A stretch of DNA of 57,661 nt from the NCBI GenBank assembly GCA_025450135.1, contig JANWHZ010000038.1, positions 1 through 57,661 of the forward strand, given 5' to 3'. The stretch is from Candidatus Saccharimonadales bacterium (GTDB lineage: Bacteria; Patescibacteriota; Saccharimonadia; Saccharimonadales; UBA4665). Below are positions 46,229 to 55,981 of the stretch, one piece after another (position 1 is the first letter of the stretch; each line of letters starts with the position of its first letter). The notes below the pieces were generated by a model. It made no database searches. It was given only the letters and a program-made list of their open reading frames with translations, and had not been told where the DNA came from. The position numbers and the translations under genes are program-made.

Positions 46229-46768
46229 CTACTTCTCCTTACCTGACTTACCGCTCTTGCGCACAATGCGTTCGTCAGCATACTTAATACCTTTACCTTT
46301 ATATGGCTCAGGCTTCTTCAGGGCCCGGATCTCAGCAGCGACTTGGCCTACTTGCTGCTTGCTAATGCCGCTAACTGTAATGACATTCTGTTCAATTGTT
46401 GCGGTCACACCTTGTGGCAGTGGGAAGATAACATCATGCGAGAAACCCAGGTTGAACTTAATATTTGCCCCCTGTAGCTGCGCACGATAACCCACACCGT
46501 TAATTTCGAGCTTCTTCGAGAAGCCCTGCGTAACCCCAATTACCATGTTGCTGATAAGTGTACGCATAAGACCGTGTTTCGCGTGCACGGCGAGTTCATC
46601 GCTCTCACGACTCACAGCCAGCTGGCCGTCCTGCTGTGCCACAACGATTCCAGGCATAGTAAATTGCTTAAGTGTTCCCTTCGGCCCCGCAACGGTAATC
46701 TCGTTCGGGTCGATAGTGATTGTCACGCCGCTCGGAATTACGATCGGTAGTTTTCCAATTCGACTCAT
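46229..46768 (-). CDS. rplF: 50S ribosomal protein L6
   Basis: MSRIGKLPIVIPSGVTITIDPNEITVAGPKGTLKQFTMPGIVV...RIRALKKPEPYKGKGIKYADE-type ending. Confidence 0.97.
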   Translation of the reverse strand: MSRIGKLPIVIPSGVTITIDPNEITVAGPKGTLKQFTMPGIVVAQQDGQLAVSRESDELAVHAKHGLMRTLISNMVIGVTQGFSKKLEINGVGYRAQLQGANIKFNLGFSHDVIFPLPQGVTATIEQNVITVSGISKQQVGQVAAEIRALKKPEPYKGKGIKYADERIVRKSGKSGKEK

Positions 46769-46786
46769 TTCCTTATTCCTTTATCC

Positions 46787-47191
46787 TTAATATATCTCGC
46801 ACAAAAGCTCGCCACCGACACCAAGTTTTTTAGCTTCATAACCGGTCATTAAGCCTTTAGAAGTCGACACAATCACAACCCCACGACCGCGACGAACACT
46901 AGGCATTTCCTTAGCAGCTATATACATGCGTCGTCCTGGGGTGCTCAGTGCTCGAATTGCAGAAATGCGAGCATTTTCCATTGGCTGGTTAATGACAATA
47001 GTTAATGTCTTCGTGGTGCCCTCGCCGCTAACTTTTACTTCATCGAGGAATTTGTTGGCTTTAAGCGACTTGGCAACTTCCTCTTTGAGCTTGCTATGCG
47101 GAAGGTTGATTTCGCCTTTGCGTACTGCGACAGCGTTTCGGATGCGCGTAAACATGTCAGCGAGTGGGTCGGATGAAACAATATTGCTCAT
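46787..47191 (-). CDS. rpsH: 30S ribosomal protein S8
   Basis: SDPLADMFTRIRNAVAVRKGEINLPHSKLKEEVAKSLKANKFL...RRGRGVVIVSTSKGLMTGYEAKKLGVGGELLCEIY. Confidence 0.97.
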   Translation of the reverse strand: MSNIVSSDPLADMFTRIRNAVAVRKGEINLPHSKLKEEVAKSLKANKFLDEVKVSGEGTTKTLTIVINQPMENARISAIRALSTPGRRMYIAAKEMPSVRRGRGVVIVSTSKGLMTGYEAKKLGVGGELLCEIY

Positions 47192-47460
47192 TACCAGCTC
47201 GCTTTCGTTACGCCAGGAATTTCACCCTTAGCGGCGTGCTCACGAAATGTAAGGCGGCTCAAACCGAACTGACGCATGTAGGCATGTGGCCTTCCGGTGA
47301 TTAGGTCTCGGTTCTTCCAACGCGTGGGTGATGAGTTACGTGGTAATTTTGCAAGACCCTCAGCGTCACCTAGTGCTTTCAACTCAGCACGCTTAGCAGC
47401 GTACTTCTGGATCATCTTTTGGCGCTTCAGGTCACGCGCGATATTTGACTTGCGAGCCAT
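47191..47460 (-). CDS. rpsN: 30S ribosomal protein S14 (Cys-less form)
   Basis: [30 protein letters not shown]...[51 protein letters not shown]. Confidence 0.97.
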   Translation of the reverse strand: MARKSNIARDLKRQKMIQKYAAKRAELKALGDAEGLAKLPRNSSPTRWKNRDLITGRPHAYMRQFGLSRLTFREHAAKGEIPGVTKASW

Positions 47461-48041
47461 TACTTCTTCTCCTTTTCAAATGGCATGCCAAACTTAGCAA
47501 GCAATGCCTTAGCGTTTTCTGGGCTATTACCATGAATAACGAATACAACCTGCAGCCCATGGCTAGTCGTCGTTTCGTCGAAGCTCAGCTCAGGAAAAAC
47601 TGATTGGTCGACAAAGCCGAGGCTGTAATTGCCTTGCTTGTCGAAGGCCCTCGGGTTAACGCCGTGGAAGTCGCGCAAGCGCGGGATAACAATACTAATC
47701 AGGCGGTCCATGAACTCATACATCTGATCGCCACGGAGCGTTACCTTTAGACCAATTTTCATACCTTCGCGAAGTTTAAAGCTGGCAATAGATTTGCGCG
47801 CCGTCGTCACAACTGGTTCCTGACCAGTAATCTTGCGTAATGTGTTAGTTGCGGCATCCATGACCTTTTTATCTTCTTTTGCGCGACCCAAGCCAACGTT
47901 AACAACTATCTTGTCAAGTCGTGGTACCTGGTTAATATTTGCCAGGTGTAGCTCGTCTTTAAGCTGAGCCATATATTCATTCTTGTACTGACCACGAAAT
48001 CGAGCGGTGGTAGCCGGTGCGCTAGCAGGAGACTTAGCCAT
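47460..48041 (-). CDS. rplE: 50S ribosomal protein L5
   Basis: [78 protein letters not shown]. Confidence 0.97.
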   Translation of the reverse strand: MAKSPASAPATTARFRGQYKNEYMAQLKDELHLANINQVPRLDKIVVNVGLGRAKEDKKVMDAATNTLRKITGQEPVVTTARKSIASFKLREGMKIGLKVTLRGDQMYEFMDRLISIVIPRLRDFHGVNPRAFDKQGNYSLGFVDQSVFPELSFDETTTSHGLQVVFVIHGNSPENAKALLAKFGMPFEKEKK

Positions 48042-48406
48042 TACTTCTTCTCCTTCGTAGCATTTGCCTTAGAGGGCACAGCAACTTCTTGGCCGGTTTT
48101 CTTAAACACCCGCGTCTTGGTACCATCTGCGTTCAGCCTATAGCCGATTCGGGATGGCTTCTTGCTCGCAGGCTCAACGATGGAAACCTTGCTAACCCAG
48201 ATAGGTTGTGTGATGTCGATAATGCCGCCCTGCGGATAGGCGCGGTTTGGCTTGACATGCTTCTTGACTATATTAACGCCTTCGACCGTAACCTTATTGT
48301 CACGGGGGTGAGTGGCAACGACCTTACCAGTCTTGCCTTTATACTTGCCCGAGAGAACGGTGACTGTGTCACCTTTCTTCAGGCGAATCTTAAACAATTT
48401 GTCCAT
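48041..48406 (-). CDS. rplX: 50S ribosomal protein L24
   Basis: IRLKKGDTVTVLSGKYKGKTGKVVATHPRDNKVTVEGVNIVKKHVKPN. Confidence 0.96.
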   Translation of the reverse strand: MDKLFKIRLKKGDTVTVLSGKYKGKTGKVVATHPRDNKVTVEGVNIVKKHVKPNRAYPQGGIIDITQPIWVSKVSIVEPASKKPSRIGYRLNADGTKTRVFKKTGQEVAVPSKANATKEKK

Positions 48407-48774
48407 TAAAGTACCTCCGGTGCAAGGCTAATAATCTTGGTATAGCCCAGGTCACGGAGTTCTCGAGGCACCGGCCCGAAAATACGCGTAGCCTTTGGGT
48501 TTTTATCGTCGTCTATTAAGACGGCAGCATTATCATCAAAACGAATAGTAGAGCCATCCTTGCGTCGAATCTGATCGCGGGTACGGACCACCACTGCCTT
48601 AACGACTGATTTTTTCTTAGTATTACCGCTTGGGTTGGCCTGCTTGACGGTAGCCACAATAACATCACCAACGCTTGCGTAGCGGCGGCGAGTACCACCC
48701 AATACGCGGATGCAGAGCAGCTCCCTGGCACCACTATTGTCAGCGACAACGAGGCGTGATTCTTGTTGAATCAT
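48406..48774 (-). CDS. rplN: 50S ribosomal protein L14
   Basis: [66 protein letters not shown]. Confidence 0.98.
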   Translation of the reverse strand: MIQQESRLVVADNSGARELLCIRVLGGTRRRYASVGDVIVATVKQANPSGNTKKKSVVKAVVVRTRDQIRRKDGSTIRFDDNAAVLIDDDKNPKATRIFGPVPRELRDLGYTKIISLAPEVL

Positions 48775-49043
48775 TACGCGACCTCCTTGTCAGCCTCACG
48801 AAGTGCAGGTTTTTCTATGATACGGTCCAACATGAAGTGTTTGCGCTTACTTATCGGACGGGTCTCAACGATTGCGACTTTGTCACCAGCCTCTGCTTCG
48901 TTTTTCTCGTCGTGCGCCATGAACTTCTTGCTGACAGTGTATTGTTTGCGGTAGATCGGGTGAGTCTTGCGGCTATGGACAGTCACGACAATGGTCTTGT
49001 CGCCCTTGGCCGAGCTCACCGTACCGATAATCGTACGTGCCAT
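48774..49043 (-). CDS. rpsQ: 30S ribosomal protein S17
   Basis: [69 protein letters not shown]. Confidence 0.97.
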   Translation of the reverse strand: MARTIIGTVSSAKGDKTIVVTVHSRKTHPIYRKQYTVSKKFMAHDEKNEAEAGDKVAIVETRPISKRKHFMLDRIIEKPALREADKEVA

Positions 49044-49243
49044 TATTGTGCCTCCTTTGACAGGGCTTCACCCAGCACGGTCAAAATCCGCGCTAGATCT
49101 TTACGTTTGCTTTTGATCAGCCGAACGTTGTCAAGCTCACCGGTGTACATACGGCGGCGAAGATCAGCAATCTCTTCGCGCAATTTTGTGCTCTCCTTAG
49201 TGAGGTCGACAGTCGACAGCTTACGGATATCTGTTACTTTCAT
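49043..49243 (-). CDS. rpmC: 50S ribosomal protein L29
   Basis: MKVTDIRKLSTVDLTKESTKLREEIADLRRRMYTGELDNVRLIKSKRKDLARILTVLGE. Confidence 0.94.
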   Translation of the reverse strand: MKVTDIRKLSTVDLTKESTKLREEIADLRRRMYTGELDNVRLIKSKRKDLARILTVLGEALSKEAQ

Positions 49244-49245
49244 AG

Positions 49246-49659
49246 TTAAGCCTCCTCCCTTGCCAAGAAACGAGTCTTAACTGGTAGCTTGTTCGCAGCT
49301 AAGCGCATTGCTTCTGCTGCAGTTGCGCGGTCAACTCCTTGGATTTCAAACATGACCGTACCTGGCTTAACCTTGGCAACAAAGAATTCTGGCGAGCCCT
49401 TACCGGAGCCCATTTTCACGTCAAGCGGTTTCCTCGTCACCGGCGTGTGCGGGAAGATACGGATCCAGATCTTGCCACCGCGTTTGACATAGCGAGTCAT
49501 AGCTTGTCGTGCAGCCTCGATTTGGCGTGAGGTGATCCGTTCATGACCTTGTGCCTGGAGACCGTAATCTCCAAAGGCAATATAGTTTCCGCTCGTAGCA
49601 ACACCGCGGATCTTGCCCTTTCGTACTTTGCGGAATTTACCGCCATTAGGGATTAACAT
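49246..49659 (-). CDS. rplP: 50S ribosomal protein L16
   Basis: [80 protein letters not shown]. Confidence 0.97.
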   Translation of the reverse strand: MLIPNGGKFRKVRKGKIRGVATSGNYIAFGDYGLQAQGHERITSRQIEAARQAMTRYVKRGGKIWIRIFPHTPVTRKPLDVKMGSGKGSPEFFVAKVKPGTVMFEIQGVDRATAAEAMRLAANKLPVKTRFLAREEA

Positions 49660-49660
49660 G

Positions 49661-50290
49661 TTACAGCACCTCCCCCTTGTAGATCCATACTTTCACGCCG
49701 ATGATGCCAGCAGCTGTATGGGCAGGCACATAGGCATAGTCTATGTCTGCACGAAGTGTATGCAGTGGTACCGAGCCAGCAACTTCCTTCTCACGACGGG
49801 ACATTTCAGCACCATTTAGGCGACCTGATACTTGGATGCGGACGCCCTTGGCACCTGCACGCATAGTATTGGCAGCACTTGACTTAACAGCGCGGCGGAA
49901 ACTAATGCGGCGCTCAAGTTGGTGAGCAATGTTTTCAGCTACCAGCTTAGCGTAGAGCTCTGGTTTCTTGATTTCCTCAATGTTCACCCGGGTTGGGATC
50001 TTATAGATCCTCTCAATTGCGTCTTTGAGCTCTTGCGCGCCTGAACCACCGCGACCAATGACTACGCCTGCTTTCGCAGTGGTGATCGTGACTGTAACTA
50101 GGTTTGGCGTGCGAGCAATCTCAACGCGGTTTACCGCACCCCGTGACCCGACCTTGTTCTGAATAATTTCACGAACCGTCAGGTCGTCGTGCAGGTATTT
50201 AGCGTAATCACGCTTGTCCACGAACCATTTGCTGCGCCAGTCTTTATTGACCTGGAGACGCATCGATACAGGGTTTACTTTTTGGCCCAT
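49661..50290 (-). CDS. rpsC: 30S ribosomal protein S3
   Basis: [46 protein letters not shown]...[17 protein letters not shown]. Confidence 0.97.
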   Translation of the reverse strand: MGQKVNPVSMRLQVNKDWRSKWFVDKRDYAKYLHDDLTVREIIQNKVGSRGAVNRVEIARTPNLVTVTITTAKAGVVIGRGGSGAQELKDAIERIYKIPTRVNIEEIKKPELYAKLVAENIAHQLERRISFRRAVKSSAANTMRAGAKGVRIQVSGRLNGAEMSRREKEVAGSVPLHTLRADIDYAYVPAHTAAGIIGVKVWIYKGEVL

Positions 50291-50670
50291 TATGCTTTCT
50301 CCTTTCCTTCAGTTTTAACTGGCTTCTTTGGCGCCCTTACCTCACCATCGACGATAACGCGGATATGGCTGGTCTTGCGCTGAAATGGCAAGGCACGGCC
50401 GTGTGCTGCCGGACGATAACGCTTAAGGCGTGGGCCTGGCGTTACGCTGATCTCAATGATCTGGAGTGAATCTGGCTTCATATTGTGATTGTGGTCGGCA
50501 TTTGCCTGGGCACTGGCAACTACTTTACGCACAGCTTCTGCACTGCGGCGAGGCGTATGCTCGAGGATAATGAGTGCGTCAGCGACACTGCGGCCACGGA
50601 CTAGCTGAGCAACAACTCCGACCTTGCGCGGGCTCATACGAACACCTTTAGCGATTGCTTGTACTGGCAT
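50290..50670 (-). CDS. rplV: 50S ribosomal protein L22
   Basis: MPVQAIAKGVRMSPRKVGVVAQLVRGRSVADALIILEHTPRRSAEAVRKVVASAQANADHNHNM. Confidence 0.96.
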   Translation of the reverse strand: MPVQAIAKGVRMSPRKVGVVAQLVRGRSVADALIILEHTPRRSAEAVRKVVASAQANADHNHNMKPDSLQIIEISVTPGPRLKRYRPAAHGRALPFQRKTSHIRVIVDGEVRAPKKPVKTEGKEKA

Positions 50671-50673
50671 ATA

Positions 50674-50949
50674 TTACCCCTGAGCCTTTGCTAGTTTGCC
50701 ACCATGGCCGCGGAACTTGCGGGTAGGCGAAAATTCACCCAGCTTATGGCCAACCATGTTTTCAGTAACGAATACTGGAACGTGCACTTTGCCGTTATGA
50801 ACCGCAATGGTGCGGCCGACAAAGTCTGGGCTAATCGTACTAGCACGTGCCCAAGTCTTGATGATGGTACGGTCTTCGGGAGCAAGCGCAGCTACTTTCT
50901 TCGCAAGCTTGAAATCCACAAATGGACCTTTTTTCAGTGATCTACTCAT
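50674..50949 (-). CDS. rpsS: 30S ribosomal protein S19
   Basis: [22 protein letters not shown]...[55 protein letters not shown]. Confidence 0.98.
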   Translation of the reverse strand: MSRSLKKGPFVDFKLAKKVAALAPEDRTIIKTWARASTISPDFVGRTIAVHNGKVHVPVFVTENMVGHKLGEFSPTRKFRGHGGKLAKAQG

Positions 50950-50960
50950 GGGAACCTACC

Positions 50961-51797
50961 TTATTTCCTCTTAGCCGCATGTCGGCTTCTTACGATAAAT
51001 TGGCTAGTATTCTTGCGGCGGCGTGTCTTATAACCAAGCGTCTTCTGACCCCATGGCGTACGAGGTGCCTTAGCCATACGATGACGGCCACCATCACCAC
51101 CACCGTGAGGGTGGTCAACCGCATTCATAACAACACCGCGAACTGATGGACGAATACCTAGGTGACGTGAGCGACCGGCCTTACCGATTTTCACGTTCTG
51201 ATGCTGTTCGTTACCGACTAAGCCGATGCTGGCAGTGCATGCAAGGTTAAATAGGCGAACTTCACCGCTTGGCAAACGAACTTGGGCATATTCCCCCTCC
51301 TTAGCCATCAGCTGAGCACCATTACCAGCCGCACGAACAATTTGAGCACCACGACCTGGCTGGAGTTCAATAGCATGAATAGTGCTACCAACTGGGATAT
51401 TCTTGAGCGCTAGGCGATTGCCATTTTCAATTGGGACTTCTTCGCCGCTTTGAATTTTCTGGCCGACCTTCATGCCATTCGCTGCAATGATGTAATGGTA
51501 TTTGCCGTTGTCTTCTTTGATACGGGCTATACGGGCACTACGATTTGGGTCATACTCGATCTGTTCGATAATCGCAACAGTACCTGCTGGCAGCCCGAAA
51601 TTTACCAAACGATAGAATTTACGAGCACCACCACCTTGATGACGGGTTGTAATGCGCCCCTGATTGTTGCGACCATTGCCTCTTCGTTTCGGCACGAGCA
51701 GTGAGCGTAAAGGCTTCTTGGTCGTGACTTCGTCGAAGTTCTGCGTCGTCATGCCGCGGCGCGCTGGACTGGTTGGGTTATATTGCTTAATAGGCAT
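50961..51797 (-). CDS. rplB: 50S ribosomal protein L2
   Basis: MPIKQYNPTSPARRGMTTQNFDEVTTKKPLRSLLVPKRRGNGRNNQGRITTRHQGGGARKFYR...GVVMNAVDHPHGGGDGG. Confidence 0.98.
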   Translation of the reverse strand: MPIKQYNPTSPARRGMTTQNFDEVTTKKPLRSLLVPKRRGNGRNNQGRITTRHQGGGARKFYRLVNFGLPAGTVAIIEQIEYDPNRSARIARIKEDNGKYHYIIAANGMKVGQKIQSGEEVPIENGNRLALKNIPVGSTIHAIELQPGRGAQIVRAAGNGAQLMAKEGEYAQVRLPSGEVRLFNLACTASIGLVGNEQHQNVKIGKAGRSRHLGIRPSVRGVVMNAVDHPHGGGDGGRHRMAKAPRTPWGQKTLGYKTRRRKNTSQFIVRSRHAAKRK

Positions 51798-51798
51798 A

Positions 51799-52245
51799 CT
51801 ATCTGTCTCCCTGCTTCTTGAACAAGCGAGTCACACGGGCAGCCCCTTTGGGGGTTACCTGCTTAGCCTCAGCCTTCTGCTGTTTAGCCATCGCTTTCTC
51901 AACTTGCTCTTGGGCTTTCTGTTCTTTTTCTTCGCTTTCTTCAACAGCAGCGAAGATCGGCAGCGTTGAACCCTTAGCAACTTTTACATATGCTTTTTTA
52001 ATATCCATGCGTGTACCATCGGTCAAACCGCGGCGGCGCCCAGTCAGTGAAACTGTTCGCTTCGCCTTGCCCTTGACGTTCGTGATGTTGACTGAGTCAA
52101 CCTTTACATCAAACTGGGCTTCAACTGCGCGAGCAACCATATGCTTATTGGCGCTGGCTGGGACATTAAAGACGTAGACATTGGACGTTTGAGCCTGGGC
52201 ATAGGTTTGTTCGCTAAGACGCGGGCGCAAAATAAGCTCTTTCAT
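51799..52245 (-). CDS. rplW: 50S ribosomal protein L23 with charged C-terminal extension
   Basis: LILRPRLSEQTYAQAQTSNVYVFNVPASANKHMVARAVEAQFDVKVDSVNITNVKGKAKR + ~45-aa E/K/A/Q-rich tail. Confidence 0.95.
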   Translation of the reverse strand: MKELILRPRLSEQTYAQAQTSNVYVFNVPASANKHMVARAVEAQFDVKVDSVNITNVKGKAKRTVSLTGRRRGLTDGTRMDIKKAYVKVAKGSTLPIFAAVEESEEKEQKAQEQVEKAMAKQQKAEAKQVTPKGAARVTRLFKKQGDR

Positions 52246-52904
52246 TATTTGGCCTCCTTAGCTGGCTTCTTAGCTGTGCCGAGCCATTCAGTTACGATGG
52301 CAAGCGCTTTCTCGCTCATAACGATTACGTTGGCATTCATAATGTCAAACACGTTAAGATAGCGAGCATCAACAGCTTTGACATCAGTCAAATTGCGGGT
52401 TGCACGCTCTACCAAGTCATCCTTAACACTCACCACAATCAGCACACGGCCGGTAGCATCAACCTTGTTCAGCAAGTCGGCAGTCTTGGAAACCTTGCCA
52501 TCCTTAGTTTCGAATGTTTCGATGACACGAATACGGTTTTCGCTGGCAGCCAAGCTCAGTGCTTGGCGCAGCGCAGTGCGCTTAGTTTTTACCGGAACGG
52601 TCAGTGAGTAGTTCTCGCTGCCGGTTGGCCCGAAGACGATACCACCGTGTCGCCATTGCGGAACACGTGATGAGCCGAAGCGGGCGCGTCCGGTACCCTT
52701 CTGGCGCCATGGCTTCTTACCACCGCCACTAACAAGGCCGCGAGTTTTGGTGATTGCCAGGTTTTCGCGGCCGTTTGCTAAGTATGCGTTGTATGCGAGC
52801 TTGAGAAGCTCAAAATTCTTCGGCATAACACTAAAGACGCTCTTATCGAGAGAAGCAGCGGTCGTCGCTTTAGTACCTGTCTTGGTGAAGGTTGGAGTAG
52901 CCAT
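52245..52904 (-). CDS. rplD: 50S ribosomal protein L4
   Basis: LLKLAYNAYLANGRENLAITKTRGLVSGGGKKPWRQKGTGRARFGSSRVPQWRHGGIVFGPT. Confidence 0.96.
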   Translation of the reverse strand: MATPTFTKTGTKATTAASLDKSVFSVMPKNFELLKLAYNAYLANGRENLAITKTRGLVSGGGKKPWRQKGTGRARFGSSRVPQWRHGGIVFGPTGSENYSLTVPVKTKRTALRQALSLAASENRIRVIETFETKDGKVSKTADLLNKVDATGRVLIVVSVKDDLVERATRNLTDVKAVDARYLNVFDIMNANVIVMSEKALAIVTEWLGTAKKPAKEAK

Positions 52905-53521
52905 TACTTAGCCCCCTTCAAAACAACAATCCCCCGTTTTGGACCGGGGACTGCACCTGTTACGCCAATAATGTTCTTGTCGAGGTCAACAAGCGCAATG
53001 CTGAGATTCTTGACCGTGACTTGCTCGTGACCCATCTGACCTGCCATACGCTTACCTGGACGAATGTTCTGAGGGAACATTGAACCAATGGAACCGACGC
53101 GACGATACGAACGGCCACCGTGTGTCTTACGACCACGGTGAAAGTTGTGTCGCTTGATTGTGCCTGCCCAACCCTTACCCTTGCTTACGCCGGTAGCGTC
53201 GACTTTGTCACCAACTGAAAAGACCTCGACGTTGATTTTTTCTCCAACTTTGAGGTCTTCTGGGATTTCTTCTGCACGGAACTCACGAATAATCTTTGGC
53301 GTAATACCGGCACCCTTAAAATGGCCAGCTTGCGCCTTCGTTACGCTTTGCTTCTTGGCTTCTTCGAAGCCTACTTGGACCGCAGTATACCCATCTGTTT
53401 CAGGCGCCTTGACCTGAGTGACGACGTTCGGACTAGCGGAAAGCAAGGTTACAGCAGCAACCGTACCATCTTCAGCGATAGTACTGGTCATGCCAACCTT
53501 TCGGGTAATTAATGCTTTCAT
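52904..53521 (-). CDS. rplC: 50S ribosomal protein L3
   Basis: MKALITRKVGMTSTIAEDGTVAAVTLL...SKGKGWAGTIKRHNFHRGRKTHGGRSYRRVGSIGSMFPQNIRPGKRMAGQMG. Confidence 0.97.
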   Translation of the reverse strand: MKALITRKVGMTSTIAEDGTVAAVTLLSASPNVVTQVKAPETDGYTAVQVGFEEAKKQSVTKAQAGHFKGAGITPKIIREFRAEEIPEDLKVGEKINVEVFSVGDKVDATGVSKGKGWAGTIKRHNFHRGRKTHGGRSYRRVGSIGSMFPQNIRPGKRMAGQMGHEQVTVKNLSIALVDLDKNIIGVTGAVPGPKRGIVVLKGAK

Positions 53522-53734
53522 AGTTACCTCAGTTATTGATTTGATATTTATGGCCGCGTTATAGCGACGTAAAGCGCGTACGCCCTTAAAAGCGCATCAT
53601 CGCCCTCAACTTGAACTTCGTTTCGCTTACCATCGGCCGCGGCCTTAGGTGTTAACGTCTGGTGAAAATAGCGGTCGCACTGCTTGGATCAGTCAACCTA
53701 CATACACCACACGTAGAATTCCAAGATACAACAT

Positions 53735-53759
53735 AAGAGTAACACGCATATGTTACTCC
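53735..53759 (-). terminator. possible terminator between the PQ-loop-like gene and the rplC leader
   Basis: GAGTAACA...TGTTACTC inverted repeat; minus-strand copy followed by TTATGTTG. Confidence 0.5.
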
Positions 53760-53824
53760 TGTCAATGCGGTGTACATAATACTACACATATGTAAGATTA
53801 TTCACACACTTGTCAGCGATTGGT

Positions 53825-54412
53825 TTACTCACGGCTCACTAATCGAACCAATTCAAACTGAACAAATACGAAGAGAACAAACATTTCGAACGAGTAGAAC
53901 AAGGGAAACGCGTAGTTGGCAAAATTCCATGTTGTAATCGTGATGAGCGTAAGCACGCCACTAATAGTGGAAGCCAGCCACGGCCATGCCTGTTCGGTGC
54001 GTGGATGGTAGTAAGCCTTTATGCCAGTCGGAAACGTGGCAAGTCCTTCAGATATTAGACTGAGAATGATAGCCACGTTACCGACTTTCGTCACATACCA
54101 CAGTACAAGCCCAATCATTGCAAGTAAGCCACAGGTCAGATCTCGGATATTCAGGCGCCAGTACGCCCGCTTATTAAAGAACGACGCAATAAACACACTC
54201 AATGGGAACATGCTGACACTTAGCGTCATGAGCGCCTGAAACCCAACATGCTGGCTTACTTGCGCCAGAAAGGTAATAAACGGGGCAATCGACCAAATAA
54301 AAAAGGTTACTTTATTCGGTTTGATCTTGCCCTGCAGAGTGCCAAGCACGTAGCTTAGCGTGCCCATGCCATTGATAACAATGCCAGAAAGTATAAGTAG
54401 CTGGGCAAGCAT
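53825..54412 (-). CDS. multi-pass membrane protein (PQ-loop/SemiSWEET-like impression)
   Basis: Several TM helices: LLILSGIVINGMGTLSYVLGTLQGKIKPNKVTFFIWSIAPFITFLAQV... Confidence 0.7.
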   Translation of the reverse strand: MLAQLLILSGIVINGMGTLSYVLGTLQGKIKPNKVTFFIWSIAPFITFLAQVSQHVGFQALMTLSVSMFPLSVFIASFFNKRAYWRLNIRDLTCGLLAMIGLVLWYVTKVGNVAIILSLISEGLATFPTGIKAYYHPRTEQAWPWLASTISGVLTLITITTWNFANYAFPLFYSFEMFVLFVFVQFELVRLVSRE

Positions 54413-54431
54413 GTCCGCAGTATAACAAAGA

Positions 54432-54707
54432 TTAATAAGTAATCATGAGGCCGATCTGCGACCAAAACCCGATCAACATTGCTACCAATAGAACTGCATA
54501 CTCTATCTTACGGTCAATCTTGAAACTGTCGTGTGCAGCGAATAAGAAGCCGATGACCAAACCAATTGGAATTGGTATGTTGCTGCCGTCCGCTCGGCCA
54601 ATCCGTAGCCAAAGCGTCCCAATGATCAAGTACATAACGAGTTTTAGCACGTACACACTATCCAGCTCGACAGGCTGCATTTTTGATTTTCTTTTTGTTT
54701 TTGCCAT
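54432..54707 (-). CDS. small membrane protein
   Basis: 91 aa, hydrophobic segments YVLKLVMYLIIGTLWLRIG, IGLVIGFLFAAHD, VLLVAMLIGFWSQIGLMI. Confidence 0.7.
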   Translation of the reverse strand: MAKTKRKSKMQPVELDSVYVLKLVMYLIIGTLWLRIGRADGSNIPIPIGLVIGFLFAAHDSFKIDRKIEYAVLLVAMLIGFWSQIGLMITY

Positions 54708-54731
54708 TGTATTTATTGAAGCACACGCACT

Positions 54732-55286
54732 TTAGTTGGACAAGCTTACGAACGGCTCAATATCTTCGATGTGCTGGTACTGATCTTTGCACCACCAGCT
54801 CATTTTGTCGGCATCTTCCGTTAGTATTTGGATATATTCGGGCCAGGCTTTCCATTTGTACGCTTCAACTTCAGTAGGATTTGGCACCGGCTCGCTATCC
54901 ACATACGCCACATATATAGGGCAGAACTCATGTTCCACGATACCATTGTAAGGAGGCGTGATGTACACGTACTTTGGAAGAATGCATCTGATGTCTTGAA
55001 GACCGGTTAGGCCCAGTTCGAATTTGCCACGACGTACGATAGCCGCTTCGATCACTTCACCTGGCGCTGGATGGCCACAGAAGCTGTTACTCCAGACGCC
55101 CGGCCAGACTTTCTTAGAATGGGCACGCTGCGTCACGAGGAACTTGTGGTCGCTCCGCCGGAACACGTAACATGAGAATGCCAGATGCAGCTTCGTTTCC
55201 GCATTGTGGCACTCTAACTTCGACCCTACCTCGCCAGTCGGCTTCCCAGCTTCGTCTACAAAGATAATCAACTCTTGCTCAGCCAT
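54732..55286 (-). CDS. idi: isopentenyl-diphosphate delta-isomerase (type 1, Nudix fold)
   Basis: FLVTQRAHSKKVWPGVWSNSFCGHPAPGEVIEAAIVRRGKFELGL...YNGIVEHEFCPIYVA (catalytic Cys and EHE motifs). Confidence 0.93.
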   Translation of the reverse strand: MAEQELIIFVDEAGKPTGEVGSKLECHNAETKLHLAFSCYVFRRSDHKFLVTQRAHSKKVWPGVWSNSFCGHPAPGEVIEAAIVRRGKFELGLTGLQDIRCILPKYVYITPPYNGIVEHEFCPIYVAYVDSEPVPNPTEVEAYKWKAWPEYIQILTEDADKMSWWCKDQYQHIEDIEPFVSLSN

Positions 55287-55908
55287 CTATGTGTTCCACT
55301 AGAGCGGCTTGCCTTACAGGAACATCAAGCTGAACTTGATGAGCCGTTATACCGCATTGATTTAAAAAGATTGCTAATAATCGTGTCGGCAACCCAACTA
55401 TTGTATCGTAATCGCCTTCGATGTGATCGATCAATGGTGCCGCACCACTCTGAATTCCATATCCACCGGCTTTATCCGCATAGTCACCTGTTGCAAGATA
55501 TGCGTCCACGGTCTGCGGGTTGTAGGGTTTAAAGACCACCCGTGTTTCTTCTGCGCCACACAACATAATCCCCTTTACTCGGGACGCAACGACAACGCTG
55601 GTCGTTACGATGCTACCGCGACCACTCATGCGTTGAAGCATTTGCTTTGCTTCATCAATGTCATACGGCTTGGCGAGCTGTTCATTGTCAATCGAAACAA
55701 TCGTATCTGAGCCTACGACCAACGCATCAGGGTACTTATTGGCCACTGCATTCGCTTTTCCAATCGCCAGCTCCTGTGCAACGATAGCAGGCAAACGACT
55801 AGAATCTAACACCTCATCATAATTGCTCGGAACGATTTCGAACATAAGCCCCATAGAAGTGAGCAATTCTTTTCGTCGAGGTGACTGGCTGGCAAGGATA
55901 ATACGCAT
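55279..55908 (-). CDS. maf: Maf-family nucleotide pyrophosphatase
   Basis: MRIILASQSPRRKELLTSMGLMFEIVPSNYDE...LVVGSDTIVSIDNEQLAKPYDIDEAKQMLQRMSG...GYADKAGGYGIQS-like motif. Confidence 0.95.
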   Translation of the reverse strand: MRIILASQSPRRKELLTSMGLMFEIVPSNYDEVLDSSRLPAIVAQELAIGKANAVANKYPDALVVGSDTIVSIDNEQLAKPYDIDEAKQMLQRMSGRGSIVTTSVVVASRVKGIMLCGAEETRVVFKPYNPQTVDAYLATGDYADKAGGYGIQSGAAPLIDHIEGDYDTIVGLPTRLLAIFLNQCGITAHQVQLDVPVRQAALVEHIDG

Positions 55909-55936
55909 CTTAATTTATCCTATCTCAAAATCAACT

Positions 55937-55967
55937 AAAAAGCGCCCCCTTCACAGAAGCGCTTTTT
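55937..55967 (-). terminator. terminator downstream of rpsJ
   Basis: AAAAAGCGC (55937-55945) ... GCGCTTTTT (55959-55967). Confidence 0.8.
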
Positions 55968-55981
55968 AAAGAAGGACCAAG

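Noticed and set aside
38939-53521. Numerous plus-strand ORFs in the ribosomal block
   Set aside because: Antisense shadows of unambiguous ribosomal genes on the minus strand.
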